Assembly: GCF_000382305.1 (NCBI RefSeq)
Contig: NZ_KB908036.1
Coordinates: forward strand, 1 to 18,046
Direction: 5' to 3'
Length of the DNA: 18,046 nt
DNA from: Vitreoscilla stercoraria DSM 513
Lineage (GTDB): Bacteria; Pseudomonadota; Gammaproteobacteria; Burkholderiales; Neisseriaceae
In this document: positions 1-6,755 of the stretch, in pieces
Layout: each line of letters starts with the position of its first letter
How positions within the stretch are numbered: position 1 is the first letter of the stretch
Notes under the pieces: model-generated
Databases searched by the model: none
What the model was told of the DNA's origin: nothing
The model's input: only the letters and a program-made list of their open reading frames with translations
Position numbers and translations under genes: made by a program

Positions 1-239
1 TTATGGCCAGCCTTGCCGAAATGGAGAGGGAGTTAACTATAGAACGCACACGTGCAGGGCTAGAAGTCGCTAAAAAGCTTGGTCGAAAAGGAGGTCGTAA
101 ACCAAAGATGACCGACAGTAAGATTGAATCGGCTAAGAAGCTGCTGTCCAGTGGTGTTCCACCTAAAGAGGTAGCTAAAAACCTCGGTGTATCGGTTTCT
201 ACCTTGTACCGTTGGCTACCTGCCTCGACTCAGCCTTAA
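1..239 (+). CDS. Serine recombinase (resolvase/invertase family), C-terminal part, 5' end outside window
   Basis: This is the last 78 or so residues of a site-specific serine recombinase; the catalytic domain with the active serine lies before base 1. The reading frame is open to the window edge, so the ATG at base 3 is probably an internal methionine (MASLAEMEREL matches the end of the family's catalytic domain and long helix E, usually written as LAEFERxLIxERT). The visible part has the E-helix (residues 1-20), the basic linker GRKGGRKPK (27-35), and a DNA-binding helix-turn-helix (about 40-72) with EVAKNLGVSVSTLYRW, typical of Tn3-type resolvases and Hin-type invertases. It lies next to the 3' end of gcvP on the opposite strand. 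It probably belongs to a transposon, plasmid remnant or phage whose bulk lies to the left. Resolvase and invertase cannot be told apart from this fragment. Confidence 0.85.
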   Translation, partial: MASLAEMERELTIERTRAGLEVAKKLGRKGGRKPKMTDSKIESAKKLLSSGVPPKEVAKNLGVSVSTLYRWLPASTQP

Positions 240-314
240 CGTACTTTAAATTCCGTTTTCTGAGGTGACCCCTTTATATCAACTCAGAGCATTAATCCAA
301 TAGATTACAATAGA
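240..314. other. Convergent intergenic region with short tandem and inverted repeats
   Basis: This is the gap between the recombinase stop and the gcvP stop. It holds a perfect tandem duplication of the 10-mer CAATAGATTA (298-307 and 308-317), the second copy running into the gcvP stop codon. It also has an inverted pair ATTAATC (291-297) and GATTAAT (313-319). A further inverted pair TCTGAG/CTCAGA is separated by 18 bases. None of these has a T-tract of the kind that marks an intrinsic terminator. The origin of the duplication is unknown. Confidence 0.6.
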
Positions 315-3167
315 TTAATCTTCGTACACATCCATTGGTGGACAAGAGCACACCAAATTGCGGTCGCCGTACACATCGTCGATGCGGTTCACGGTAGGCC
401 AGAATTTGTTGTCACGCACGTAATCCAACGGATACACTGCTTCGTCACGGCTGTATGGATGATTCCATTCGCCATCAATCACGTTGTAAGCCGTGTGCGG
501 TGCGTTGCACAATGGGTTGTTGTCTTTAGGCCAAACACCGTTTTGAACTTTCAAAGCTTCTTGCTTGATGTTTTTCATCGCAGCAATGAAGCGATCCAAT
601 TCCGCTTTGCTTTCAGATTCGGTTGGCTCAATCATCAACGTGCCCGCTACTGGGAACGACATGGTTGGTGCATGGAAACCGTAGTCCATCAAACGCTTAG
701 CAATGTCCACTTCGGTGATGCCACTGTCGGCTTTTAAAGGACGCAAGTCAACGATACATTCGTGCGCCACACGGCCGTTTTTGCCGCTGTACAAAATTGG
801 GTAGTCTTCAGCCAATTTCGTTGCCAAGTAGTTCGCGTTCAACAAAGCCGCTTCGGTTGCTTGCTTGATGTCTTTGCCCATCATGGTGATGTACATCCAT
901 GTGATTGGCAAAATGCTTGCAGAACCGTAAGGTGCTGCAGAAACCGCGCCTTGACCATCAACCGCATTGAACACGCCTGATACGGCATGGCTGGCTTTGA
1001 ATGGAGCCAAATGTGATTTCAAACCAATAGGACCCATGCCTGGACCGCCACCACCGTGAGGGATACAGAAGGTTTTGTGCAAGTTCATGTGCAAGACGTC
1101 TGCGCCCACTTCCGCAGGCTGCATCAAGCCCACTTGTGCATTCAAGTTTGCGCCATCCATGTACACTTGACCGCCATTGGCGTGAATCACATCACAAATT
1201 TCACGAATGCCTTCTTCAAACACACCATGAGTTGATGGATAGGTAATCATCAATGCAGACAAATTGTCTTTGTGTTGTTCGGCTTTGGCTTTCAAGTCCG
1301 CCACGTCTACGTTACCGTATTCGTCGGTTTCCACCACAACCACTTTCAGGCCGGCCATGTTCGCAGTCGCAGGGTTGGTACCGTGAGCTGAACGTGGAAT
1401 CAAGCAAATATCACGATGAGACTCGCCTTGTGCTTCTTGGTAACGGCGAATCGCCACGATACCTGCATACTCACCTTGCGCACCTGAGTTAGGCTGCATA
1501 GAGATGTCATCGAAACCTGTGATGGCTTTCAAATAGTCTTGCAAGCTTTCAATCATTTGCAAGTAACCACCCACTTGATCCAAAGGTGCAAACGGATGTA
1601 CTTGACCGAATTCAGGCCAAGTGATTGGAATCATCTCAGCGGTTGCATTCAATTTCATGGTGCAGCTGCCCAATGAAATCATGCTGCGGTTCATCGCCAA
1701 ATCTTTGTCTTCCAATTTTTTCAAGTAGCGCAACATCTCGTGTTCGGTATGATGGCTGTTGAAAACTGGGTGTGACAAAATCGCATCGGTACGCAAAACG
1801 GCTGCATTCAATGACGATTTCGCTTCAGCAGGCAAAGATGCAGCCGTACCTGTGAACGCTTCTGTCAATTGTGCAAAGTCTTGGGCATTAGACAATTCAT
1901 GGAATGCCACTGCCAAAGCCGTTTCACCTACAGGACGCACGTTAACGCCTTGCGCCAACAATGCTTCATAAATCGCAGCCGCTTTGTCGCCCGCTTCTAC
2001 CAATACGGTGTCGAAGAATTGGGCATGCACCACGCTCACGCCTTCAGCAGCGTTAATCACATCAGCAAAAGCCGTTGCCAATGCGTGAATGCGATTGGCA
2101 ATGCGTTTCACGCCTTCAGGACCGTGGTAAACCGCGTACATACCAGCCAAGTTCGCCAACAATACTTGTGACGTACAAATGTTAGAGTTGGCTTTTTCAC
2201 GGCGAATGTGTTGTTCACGCGTTTGCAAAGCCATGCGCAAAGCGCGTTTGCCTTTGGCGTCCACAGACACACCAATGATGCGGCCTGGAGCCGAACGTTT
2301 GGCAGCATCGGTGAACGCAAAGAATGCAGCGTGAGGACCACCAAAGCCCATAGGCACACCAAAGCGTTGGGTGTTACCCAAAGCCACGTCTGCACCCATT
2401 TCACCTGGAGATTTCAATAACACCAAGCTCATCACGTCAGCGGCAACCGCCACATTCGTACCTTTGGCTTTCAACGCTGCAATGATGTCGGTCAAATCAA
2501 CCACATCGCCATCTTTGCCCACGTATTGCAACAACGCACCGAAGTATTCACCTTCTTGAGCTTGTTCAAAATCGCCCACCACCAACTCAAAACCGAAGTA
2601 TTGAGCACGGGTTTGCATCACGTCCAAAGTTTGTGGATACACGCGAGCGTCAACGAAGTAACGATCGGTTTTCACTTTGCTCATGCGTTTGGCCAAAGAC
2701 ATCGCTTCAGCCGCAGCAGTGGCTTCATCCAACAATGAAGCGCCCGCCAATTCCAAACCAGACAAGTCAATACACACTTGTTGGAAGTTCAATAATGCTT
2801 CCAAACGACCTTGCGCAATTTCAGCTTGGTAAGGCGTGTAAGCGGTATACCAACCTGGGTTTTCCAAGACATTGCGTTGAATTACATATGGCAAGCGAGT
2901 TGGGTAATAACCCAAACCGATGTAGCTGTTGTTCACTTTGATGTTATCAGCCAAACCACGCAACTGTTGCAAAGCGTCGGTTTCAGTCACGCTGTCAGGC
3001 AAATTCAATTCACCTGGCATGCGTACTGAATCAGGTACGGTTTGGCTCAAAAATGCATCGATACTGTCAGCGCCCACAGCTTGCAACATTTGTTGCGTGC
3101 TGTCGGCATTGATACCGATGTGACGACCGATGAATTCACCGGCATTGAATAACTCATTGAAACTCAT
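315..3167 (-). CDS. gcvP: Glycine dehydrogenase (decarboxylating), P-protein of the glycine cleavage system
   Basis: The P-protein is the PLP enzyme that decarboxylates glycine and passes the aminomethyl group to the lipoyl arm of GcvH in the cytoplasm. The product is 950 residues, the usual length of the single-chain form, which contains two homologous halves. The PLP-binding lysine is in NLHKTFCIPHGGGGPGMGP, at K698; the glycine-rich stretch after it is diagnostic. The C-terminus NLVCSCPPMDVYED resembles the known family ending. The ATG at 3167 is preceded by AGAGGA at good spacing. It is the last gene of a minus-strand series and starts 30 bases after the MFS transporter stop, so co-transcription with tag-lysE-MFS is likely. 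It is unusual that gcvP is separated from gcvT and gcvH by four genes. A candidate uptake word lies inside it at 1931-1938. Confidence 0.98.
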   Translation of the reverse strand: MSFNELFNAGEFIGRHIGINADSTQQMLQAVGADSIDAFLSQTVPDSVRMPGELNLPDSVTETDALQQLRGLADNIKVNNSYIGLGYYPTRLPYVIQRNVLENPGWYTAYTPYQAEIAQGRLEALLNFQQVCIDLSGLELAGASLLDEATAAAEAMSLAKRMSKVKTDRYFVDARVYPQTLDVMQTRAQYFGFELVVGDFEQAQEGEYFGALLQYVGKDGDVVDLTDIIAALKAKGTNVAVAADVMSLVLLKSPGEMGADVALGNTQRFGVPMGFGGPHAAFFAFTDAAKRSAPGRIIGVSVDAKGKRALRMALQTREQHIRREKANSNICTSQVLLANLAGMYAVYHGPEGVKRIANRIHALATAFADVINAAEGVSVVHAQFFDTVLVEAGDKAAAIYEALLAQGVNVRPVGETALAVAFHELSNAQDFAQLTEAFTGTAASLPAEAKSSLNAAVLRTDAILSHPVFNSHHTEHEMLRYLKKLEDKDLAMNRSMISLGSCTMKLNATAEMIPITWPEFGQVHPFAPLDQVGGYLQMIESLQDYLKAITGFDDISMQPNSGAQGEYAGIVAIRRYQEAQGESHRDICLIPRSAHGTNPATANMAGLKVVVVETDEYGNVDVADLKAKAEQHKDNLSALMITYPSTHGVFEEGIREICDVIHANGGQVYMDGANLNAQVGLMQPAEVGADVLHMNLHKTFCIPHGGGGPGMGPIGLKSHLAPFKASHAVSGVFNAVDGQGAVSAAPYGSASILPITWMYITMMGKDIKQATEAALLNANYLATKLAEDYPILYSGKNGRVAHECIVDLRPLKADSGITEVDIAKRLMDYGFHAPTMSFPVAGTLMIEPTESESKAELDRFIAAMKNIKQEALKVQNGVWPKDNNPLCNAPHTAYNVIDGEWNHPYSRDEAVYPLDYVRDNKFWPTVNRIDDVYGDRNLVCSCPPMDVYED
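1931..1938 (-). repeat. Candidate uptake word GCGTCCTG inside gcvP
   Basis: In the minus orientation this reads GTGCGTCCTGTAGG, the shared 8-base core with weaker flanks. It encodes V-R-P-V in GcvP. It is the poorest match among the 12 copies and could be chance. Confidence 0.35.
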
Positions 3168-3197
3168 AACTGAATCCTCTGTTACAAAACCATTGTT

Positions 3198-4391
3198 TCA
3201 GGGCGCTTTGCGTGAAACCATCACGACCGACGCCACCAATAAAGCAAACACTTGCACCAACAACAAAACCCCAACCGTCAGATTCCATTCGCCGCGCGCA
3301 TAAGCCCATCCACACACCGCCGCACCAATGGTGCCACCTGTGTAATAACCCATATAATACAAACCTGAAGCCAAAGAACGATTTTGCGTCACGTTCTTGG
3401 CGATGTAACTGATGGTCGCCGATTGCGTAATGAATACGCCTGAGCTCATTACGCCCAAAGCCACCACAATCTCCCAAAGCGGTGCTACCAAAGTGCCGAC
3501 CACACCCACCATCGACATCAGCACAGCCAATATGGCGGTTTTTTTAGCACCCAACCGGGTCAAAATCCGTGTTGATAAAGGCGTGATAATCATGCCGATT
3601 AAGTACACCATGAAAATATTGGCCAATTGCGCGCTGCTCAAATGGTAAGGCGCAGCCGCCAAATGCAAATTGACGAACGTAAAACAACCCACCAACGAGA
3701 ACAACACACATGCGCCCAATAACATGGCACTCAAAACATAACGATTGTGCAAATGCGACCACAATCCTTGCAGCACAGGCTTTAATTGGCGATTGGGCAC
3801 AAAACTTTTAGAAGCAGGCAATTGTGTGATGGCCAATACCACACCTGCCAACATCGTTGCTGCCATCACCCAAAACGCTTGTTGCCATGTCAAATATTCG
3901 GTCAAATGACCCAAAATAAAGCGGCCTGAAAACCCACCGAACACCGTACCTGATACATACAAAGACATGATTTTGGTCATATTGCGACCTATAAATTCTT
4001 CGCCAATGTAAGCAATCAACACCACCGTAATGCCCGGTACTGCCAAGCCTTGCAAAAACCGCCACACATTCATTTGCGCCAAACTATCGGCAAAACCCAT
4101 CATGGCGGTGGGAAAGCCCAAAAACAACAAAGACGCCACAATCACACTTTTGCGTCCCACCGCATCCGACAACATGCCCATAAAAGGCGACATCAACGCC
4201 ACCGCCAACACTGTTGCACCAACGGTAAAACCAATTTCGTCAGGCGTGGCAGAAAATGCTTGCATCAATAATGGCAAAATCGCTTGCACGGCATACACTT
4301 GCACAAAAGCAAACATACCAATGACAAATACGGCAATCAGCAAACCCAAAGGCAAGGCTTCTTGCTTTGCCACCTCAGCAGCAGAACTCAT
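3198..4391 (-). CDS. Major facilitator superfamily transporter, YnfM-like
   Basis: This is a 397-residue, very hydrophobic inner-membrane protein with the roughly 12 helices of an MFS drug/metabolite efflux carrier. The loop between helices 2 and 3 carries the MFS signature (GMLSDAVGRKSVI, about residues 72-84), and the second half has its weaker counterpart (TRILTRLGAKKT). The general layout resembles the Escherichia coli YnfM/AraJ efflux subgroup; the substrate is unknown. The start ATG at 4391 overlaps the stop of the upstream LysE-type exporter in an ATGA arrangement, so the two are probably translationally coupled; AGAGG stands just before the start. gcvP follows 30 bases downstream. Placement between another exporter and a glycine-degrading enzyme suggests, but does not show, export of an amino acid or related metabolite. 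Confidence 0.9.
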   Translation of the reverse strand: MSSAAEVAKQEALPLGLLIAVFVIGMFAFVQVYAVQAILPLLMQAFSATPDEIGFTVGATVLAVALMSPFMGMLSDAVGRKSVIVASLLFLGFPTAMMGFADSLAQMNVWRFLQGLAVPGITVVLIAYIGEEFIGRNMTKIMSLYVSGTVFGGFSGRFILGHLTEYLTWQQAFWVMAATMLAGVVLAITQLPASKSFVPNRQLKPVLQGLWSHLHNRYVLSAMLLGACVLFSLVGCFTFVNLHLAAAPYHLSSAQLANIFMVYLIGMIITPLSTRILTRLGAKKTAILAVLMSMVGVVGTLVAPLWEIVVALGVMSSGVFITQSATISYIAKNVTQNRSLASGLYYMGYYTGGTIGAAVCGWAYARGEWNLTVGVLLLVQVFALLVASVVMVSRKAP

Positions 4392-5029
4392 ACCACCTCT
4401 TTAAGGCTACTAATACCGGTGTGCACGCCCATCGCACCCAATATCACCGCACTGCTTTTGCTCAATCTTTGTGCATATTCAGGACGCTGCTGCAATTTTT
4501 TACTAATAAATCCTGCCAATACCACCAACAACAAACACCACAGCGTTCCCGTAACCATAAATGTGGCGGTCAACAATAAAAACGGTACGGCCGAATCCGC
4601 ACCATGACTGACAAATTGCGGTAAGAATGCCAAAAAAAACAAACCAATTTTAGGATTGAGCAAATTGGTCACCACACCTTGTTGGTAGGTTTTCAGGACG
4701 CTCATACCTTTAGAAGCGTCCTGTAAACTGGAGGCATCCAAATCATTGCTGCGCCACATTTGCACTGCAATCCAAACAATGTAAGCCGCACCCAACAGTT
4801 TAATAGCCAGCATCAACATCGGCGCTTGTGCCAAAACAGCCGCCAATCCCAACGATACCAACAAGCCCCACACCAAAATGCCGCTAGAAATACCCAAAAC
4901 CGATGCAATACCCGCTTTCGCACCTTGCGACAAAGTCCTGCTCAAAATGTAAATCGTGTCCGAGCCCGGTGTAATATTCAACACCAATGCCGCCACCACA
5001 AAACCCCAATAATTCTCAATTCCCCACAT
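4388..5029 (-). CDS. LysE/RhtB-family amino acid exporter
   Basis: The product is 213 residues from the ATG at 5029; a TTG at 5032 would add one residue, but the ATG has AAGGA 9 bases upstream. The family is recognisable by the N-terminal FVVAALVLNITPGSDTIYIL (about 10-29, the conserved NxxPGPD-type motif), NLLNPKIGLFFLAFLPQFV in the middle (about 122-140), and six or so hydrophobic segments. Members export amino acids such as lysine, homoserine or threonine from the cytoplasm; the substrate here cannot be read from sequence. It begins 12 bases after the tag stop and overlaps the MFS start by four bases. The gene is notable for three copies of the candidate uptake word, two of them facing each other at 4694-4723. 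Confidence 0.93.
   Translation of the reverse strand: MWGIENYWGFVVAALVLNITPGSDTIYILSRTLSQGAKAGIASVLGISSGILVWGLLVSLGLAAVLAQAPMLMLAIKLLGAAYIVWIAVQMWRSNDLDASSLQDASKGMSVLKTYQQGVVTNLLNPKIGLFFLAFLPQFVSHGADSAVPFLLLTATFMVTGTLWCLLLVVLAGFISKKLQQRPEYAQRLSKSSAVILGAMGVHTGISSLKEVV
4480..4488 (-). repeat. Candidate uptake word (AGCGTCCTGAA) inside the LysE-type gene
   Basis: The minus strand reads CAGCGTCCTGAAT, encoding Q-R-P-E-Y near the C-terminus of the exporter. It is one of three copies in this gene. Confidence 0.5.
4694..4723. repeat. Inverted pair of candidate uptake words inside the LysE-type coding sequence
   Basis: CAGGACGCT (4694-4702) and AGCGTCCTG (4715-4723) form a perfect 9-base inverted repeat with a 12-base loop. 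On the coding strand the two arms encode L-Q-D-A and S-V-L-K. Inverted pairs of uptake sequences usually sit between genes as terminators, so a pair inside a coding region is unusual. Confidence 0.6.
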
Positions 5030-5041
5030 CAAGCCCTATCC

Positions 5042-5599
5042 TTATTGTGATGTGCCTCGGAGATATGGTGGTTGGCTACCCTCTACAAGCATCAAAATAG
5101 GGCAGTCTGCATCATGCGCACCGGGCAAATAACCTGTACTCATTAAAAACTCGCTAACAATCTCACCGCCAACAAACTTAAATTGCTGTTTAAATACTTT
5201 CACCCATTCACTTTTTGCCAATGGATGGTGATGCTCTAACCATGCTTTGAATGAACCATATTCTTGCTGCAACAACACAATCTGCTGCGCATTGTAAATA
5301 GCCGCATGCACTTTCAAACGGTTGCGTACAATCGATGCGTCCTGTAACAAACGCGCCACGTCTTGCGCATCAAAAGCAGCGACTTTGCTGATTTCAAAAT
5401 CATGGTAGGCTTGATAAAAACCATCCCATTTGTTTAAAATCGTGCTCCAACTCAAACCTGCTTGGTTGATTTCCAACACCAAACGCGCAAAAAGTTCATC
5501 GTCAGACGCCACCGAATAACCATACAGATGGTCATGGTAGTGTTTGTGTGGATTGCGGTCATCGCCATCCAATGTTTGCACAAATTGACAATAAGACAT
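5042..5599 (-). CDS. tag: DNA-3-methyladenine glycosylase I
   Basis: TagI removes 3-methyladenine from alkylated DNA and so starts base excision repair. The product is 185 residues from the ATG at 5599, close to the family's usual size. Family marks visible are YCQFVQT at the N-terminus, LEINQAGLSWSTIL (43-56) matching the LExQQAGLSW active-site segment with E43 and W51, and FKFVGGEIVSEFLMSTGY. The zinc-binding set appears complete: C4, H22, and H162/C166 in HDADC. An upstream in-frame TTG at 5620 would add seven residues, but it falls in the T-tract of the preceding terminator, so the ATG is preferred although no clear ribosome site is seen. The gene is followed at 12 bases by the LysE-type exporter. 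It carries a candidate uptake word at 5337-5344. Confidence 0.92.
   Translation of the reverse strand: MSYCQFVQTLDGDDRNPHKHYHDHLYGYSVASDDELFARLVLEINQAGLSWSTILNKWDGFYQAYHDFEISKVAAFDAQDVARLLQDASIVRNRLKVHAAIYNAQQIVLLQQEYGSFKAWLEHHHPLAKSEWVKVFKQQFKFVGGEIVSEFLMSTGYLPGAHDADCPILMLVEGSQPPYLRGTSQ
5337..5344 (+). repeat. Candidate uptake word (GCGTCCTGTAA) inside tag
   Basis: The plus strand reads ATGCGTCCTGTAAC. On the coding (minus) strand it encodes L-Q-D-A, the same four residues as the copies in the LysE-type gene and rsmI. Confidence 0.5.
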
Positions 5600-5616
5600 C
5601 AGCGCGTTTACAACGT

Positions 5617-5660
5617 CCAAAAATAAACCGGCTGTGGTTGAAAACCACTACCGGTATTTG
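5617..5660 (-). terminator. Intrinsic terminator after yiaA
   Basis: Read on the minus strand, AGTGGTT and AACCACA form a GTGGTT/AACCAC stem with a TTC loop. The stem is extended, after an A-A mismatch, by a second block pairing CCGG with CCGG. It is followed by the T-rich run TTTATTTTT. It stands 35 bases after the yiaA stop and just before tag, so most transcription from upstream should end here. Confidence 0.75.
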
Positions 5661-5694
5661 TTAAAGCCATTGTTACGTATGTGTTTGTGAATGC

Positions 5695-6156
5695 TTACTC
5701 GTCATCGTTTTTGCTCAAGCGCTGTAAAAACGATTCACGGGATTTTTCTGGCTCGCCAGTTTCACGGCGATTTTGTAAGATGTCGCGCACATTCTTTTGC
5801 ACCGCAATGGAAGCAAACAGGCTCATTAAAAAACTGATGCCATAAAAGCCTTTTTCGGTACTAGGCAATTGTGCGTTCCACAAACCCACAGCCAACATCA
5901 CAATCGAACTTAACAACCCAAACCAACAAATACCCAAATAAATATCGGTCACTGGTATGTGTTCTAAGCGGTCACGCACTGCCTTTTGCAAAGACACCGC
6001 TGCGAACAAACCGAACAACAGCAAAACCAAGTAATAACCTTTTTCGCTCAGTGCCATTGGCGCACTCCAAAGGCCAAAGAGATAAGCCATCATGCCCACC
6101 CCCAATGCTACCCATGAAGCACCCACAAATGCTTTACTCGGTTCTTGCAATGCCAT
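5695..6156 (-). CDS. yiaA: YiaA/YiaB-family inner-membrane protein
   Basis: The product is a small inner-membrane protein of 153 residues with two tandem copies of the YiaAB two-helix domain, about residues 10-66 and 74-130. The internal repeat is obvious: YLFGLWSAPMALSEKGYYLV against AVGLWNAQLPSTEKGFYGI, each followed by a QKxVRD motif. It closely matches my recollection of Escherichia coli YiaA, whose function is not established. The tail (about 131-153) is charged and cytoplasmic. The ATG at 6156 is chosen because GGGAG stands six or so bases upstream; the frame remains open to a further start at 6210 with no ribosome site. A terminator follows. It lies 148 bases after gcvH, past a long palindrome. 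Confidence 0.88.
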   Translation of the reverse strand: MALQEPSKAFVGASWVALGVGMMAYLFGLWSAPMALSEKGYYLVLLLFGLFAAVSLQKAVRDRLEHIPVTDIYLGICWFGLLSSIVMLAVGLWNAQLPSTEKGFYGISFLMSLFASIAVQKNVRDILQNRRETGEPEKSRESFLQRLSKNDDE

Positions 6157-6228
6157 CACGCTCTCCCTTGATTTATTGATTGCCAATTGCGGCATTATGC
6201 AATAGACCAAATTTGAGATGAGATGTTT

Positions 6229-6278
6229 CTACTTAAGTAGCATATGCTGCTATGCTTAAATGCAGCATTTGCTACTTA
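6229..6278. repeat. Long palindrome between gcvH and yiaA
   Basis: The arms TAAGTAGCATATGCTGC (6235-6251) and GCAGCATTTGCTACTTA (6262-6278) pair over 17 bases with one mismatch, around a 10-base loop. The left arm overlaps the perfect 12-base palindrome CTACTTAAGTAG (6229-6240). There is no T-tract on either side, so this is not a standard intrinsic terminator. It could be an RNA processing or stabilising hairpin at the 3' end of gcvH, or an operator for yiaA. Confidence 0.6.
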
Positions 6279-6304
6279 TTTCATGCTTTCAATGCACTCA
6301 CCAA

Positions 6305-6688
6305 TCAGTTGATTTCTGCTTCGTAAGCTGCGGCATCCAACAAACCATCTAAATCAGCAGCGTTTGCAGGCTGAATGCGGAAGAACCAAGCCGCACCGTA
6401 AGGATCGGTGTTAGCAGTTTCTGGTGCATCTACCAACTCTTGGTTGATTTCCAAAATTTCACCTGCGATAGGCGCGTAAATGTCAGAAGCGGCTTTCACA
6501 GATTCAACCACGCCAGCTTGCTCTTCAGCAGCCAAATTTGCGCCCACTTCAGGCAATTCAACGAATACGATGTCGCCCAATAATTCTTGTGCATGGTCGG
6601 TAATGCCAACGGTCACGCTGCCGTCAGCTTCCAAACGCAACCACTCGTGGCTAGAAACATATTTTAATTCTGCTGGAACATTGCTCAT
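6305..6688 (-). CDS. gcvH: Glycine cleavage system H protein
   Basis: GcvH is the lipoylated carrier that shuttles the aminomethyl group between GcvP, GcvT and lipoamide dehydrogenase. The product is 127 residues, the usual length. The lipoyl site is K65 in VVESVKAASDIYAP, preceded by the typical GDIVFVELPEVG strand (38-49). The ATG at 6688 has GGAG eight bases upstream. It follows gcvT by 67 bases; that gap contains a hairpin made from two inverted candidate uptake words, which may lower or tune gcvH transcription. The nearest partner gene gcvP is about 3 kb downstream on the same strand. Confidence 0.98.
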   Translation of the reverse strand: MSNVPAELKYVSSHEWLRLEADGSVTVGITDHAQELLGDIVFVELPEVGANLAAEEQAGVVESVKAASDIYAPIAGEILEINQELVDAPETANTDPYGAAWFFRIQPANAADLDGLLDAAAYEAEIN

Positions 6689-6719
6689 GAGATTTACTCC
6701 ACATTAAATTTTACAAATT

Positions 6720-6746
6720 GGCGTCCTGAAACCATTTCAGGACGCC
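6720..6746. repeat. Inverted pair of candidate uptake words between gcvT and gcvH
   Basis: GGCGTCCTGAAA (6720-6731) and TTTCAGGACGCC (6735-6746) make a perfect 12-base stem with a three-base loop. In the direction of gcvT-gcvH transcription the stem is followed by AATTTGT rather than a run of T, so termination would be partial at best. Paired uptake words are commonly used as terminators in Neisseriaceae. Confidence 0.75.
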
Positions 6747-6755
6747 CAAACCAAA

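Noticed and set aside
459..3123. Many plus-strand open frames opposite gcvP
   Set aside because: They are shadows of the codon pattern of gcvP; none shows motifs or ribosome sites.
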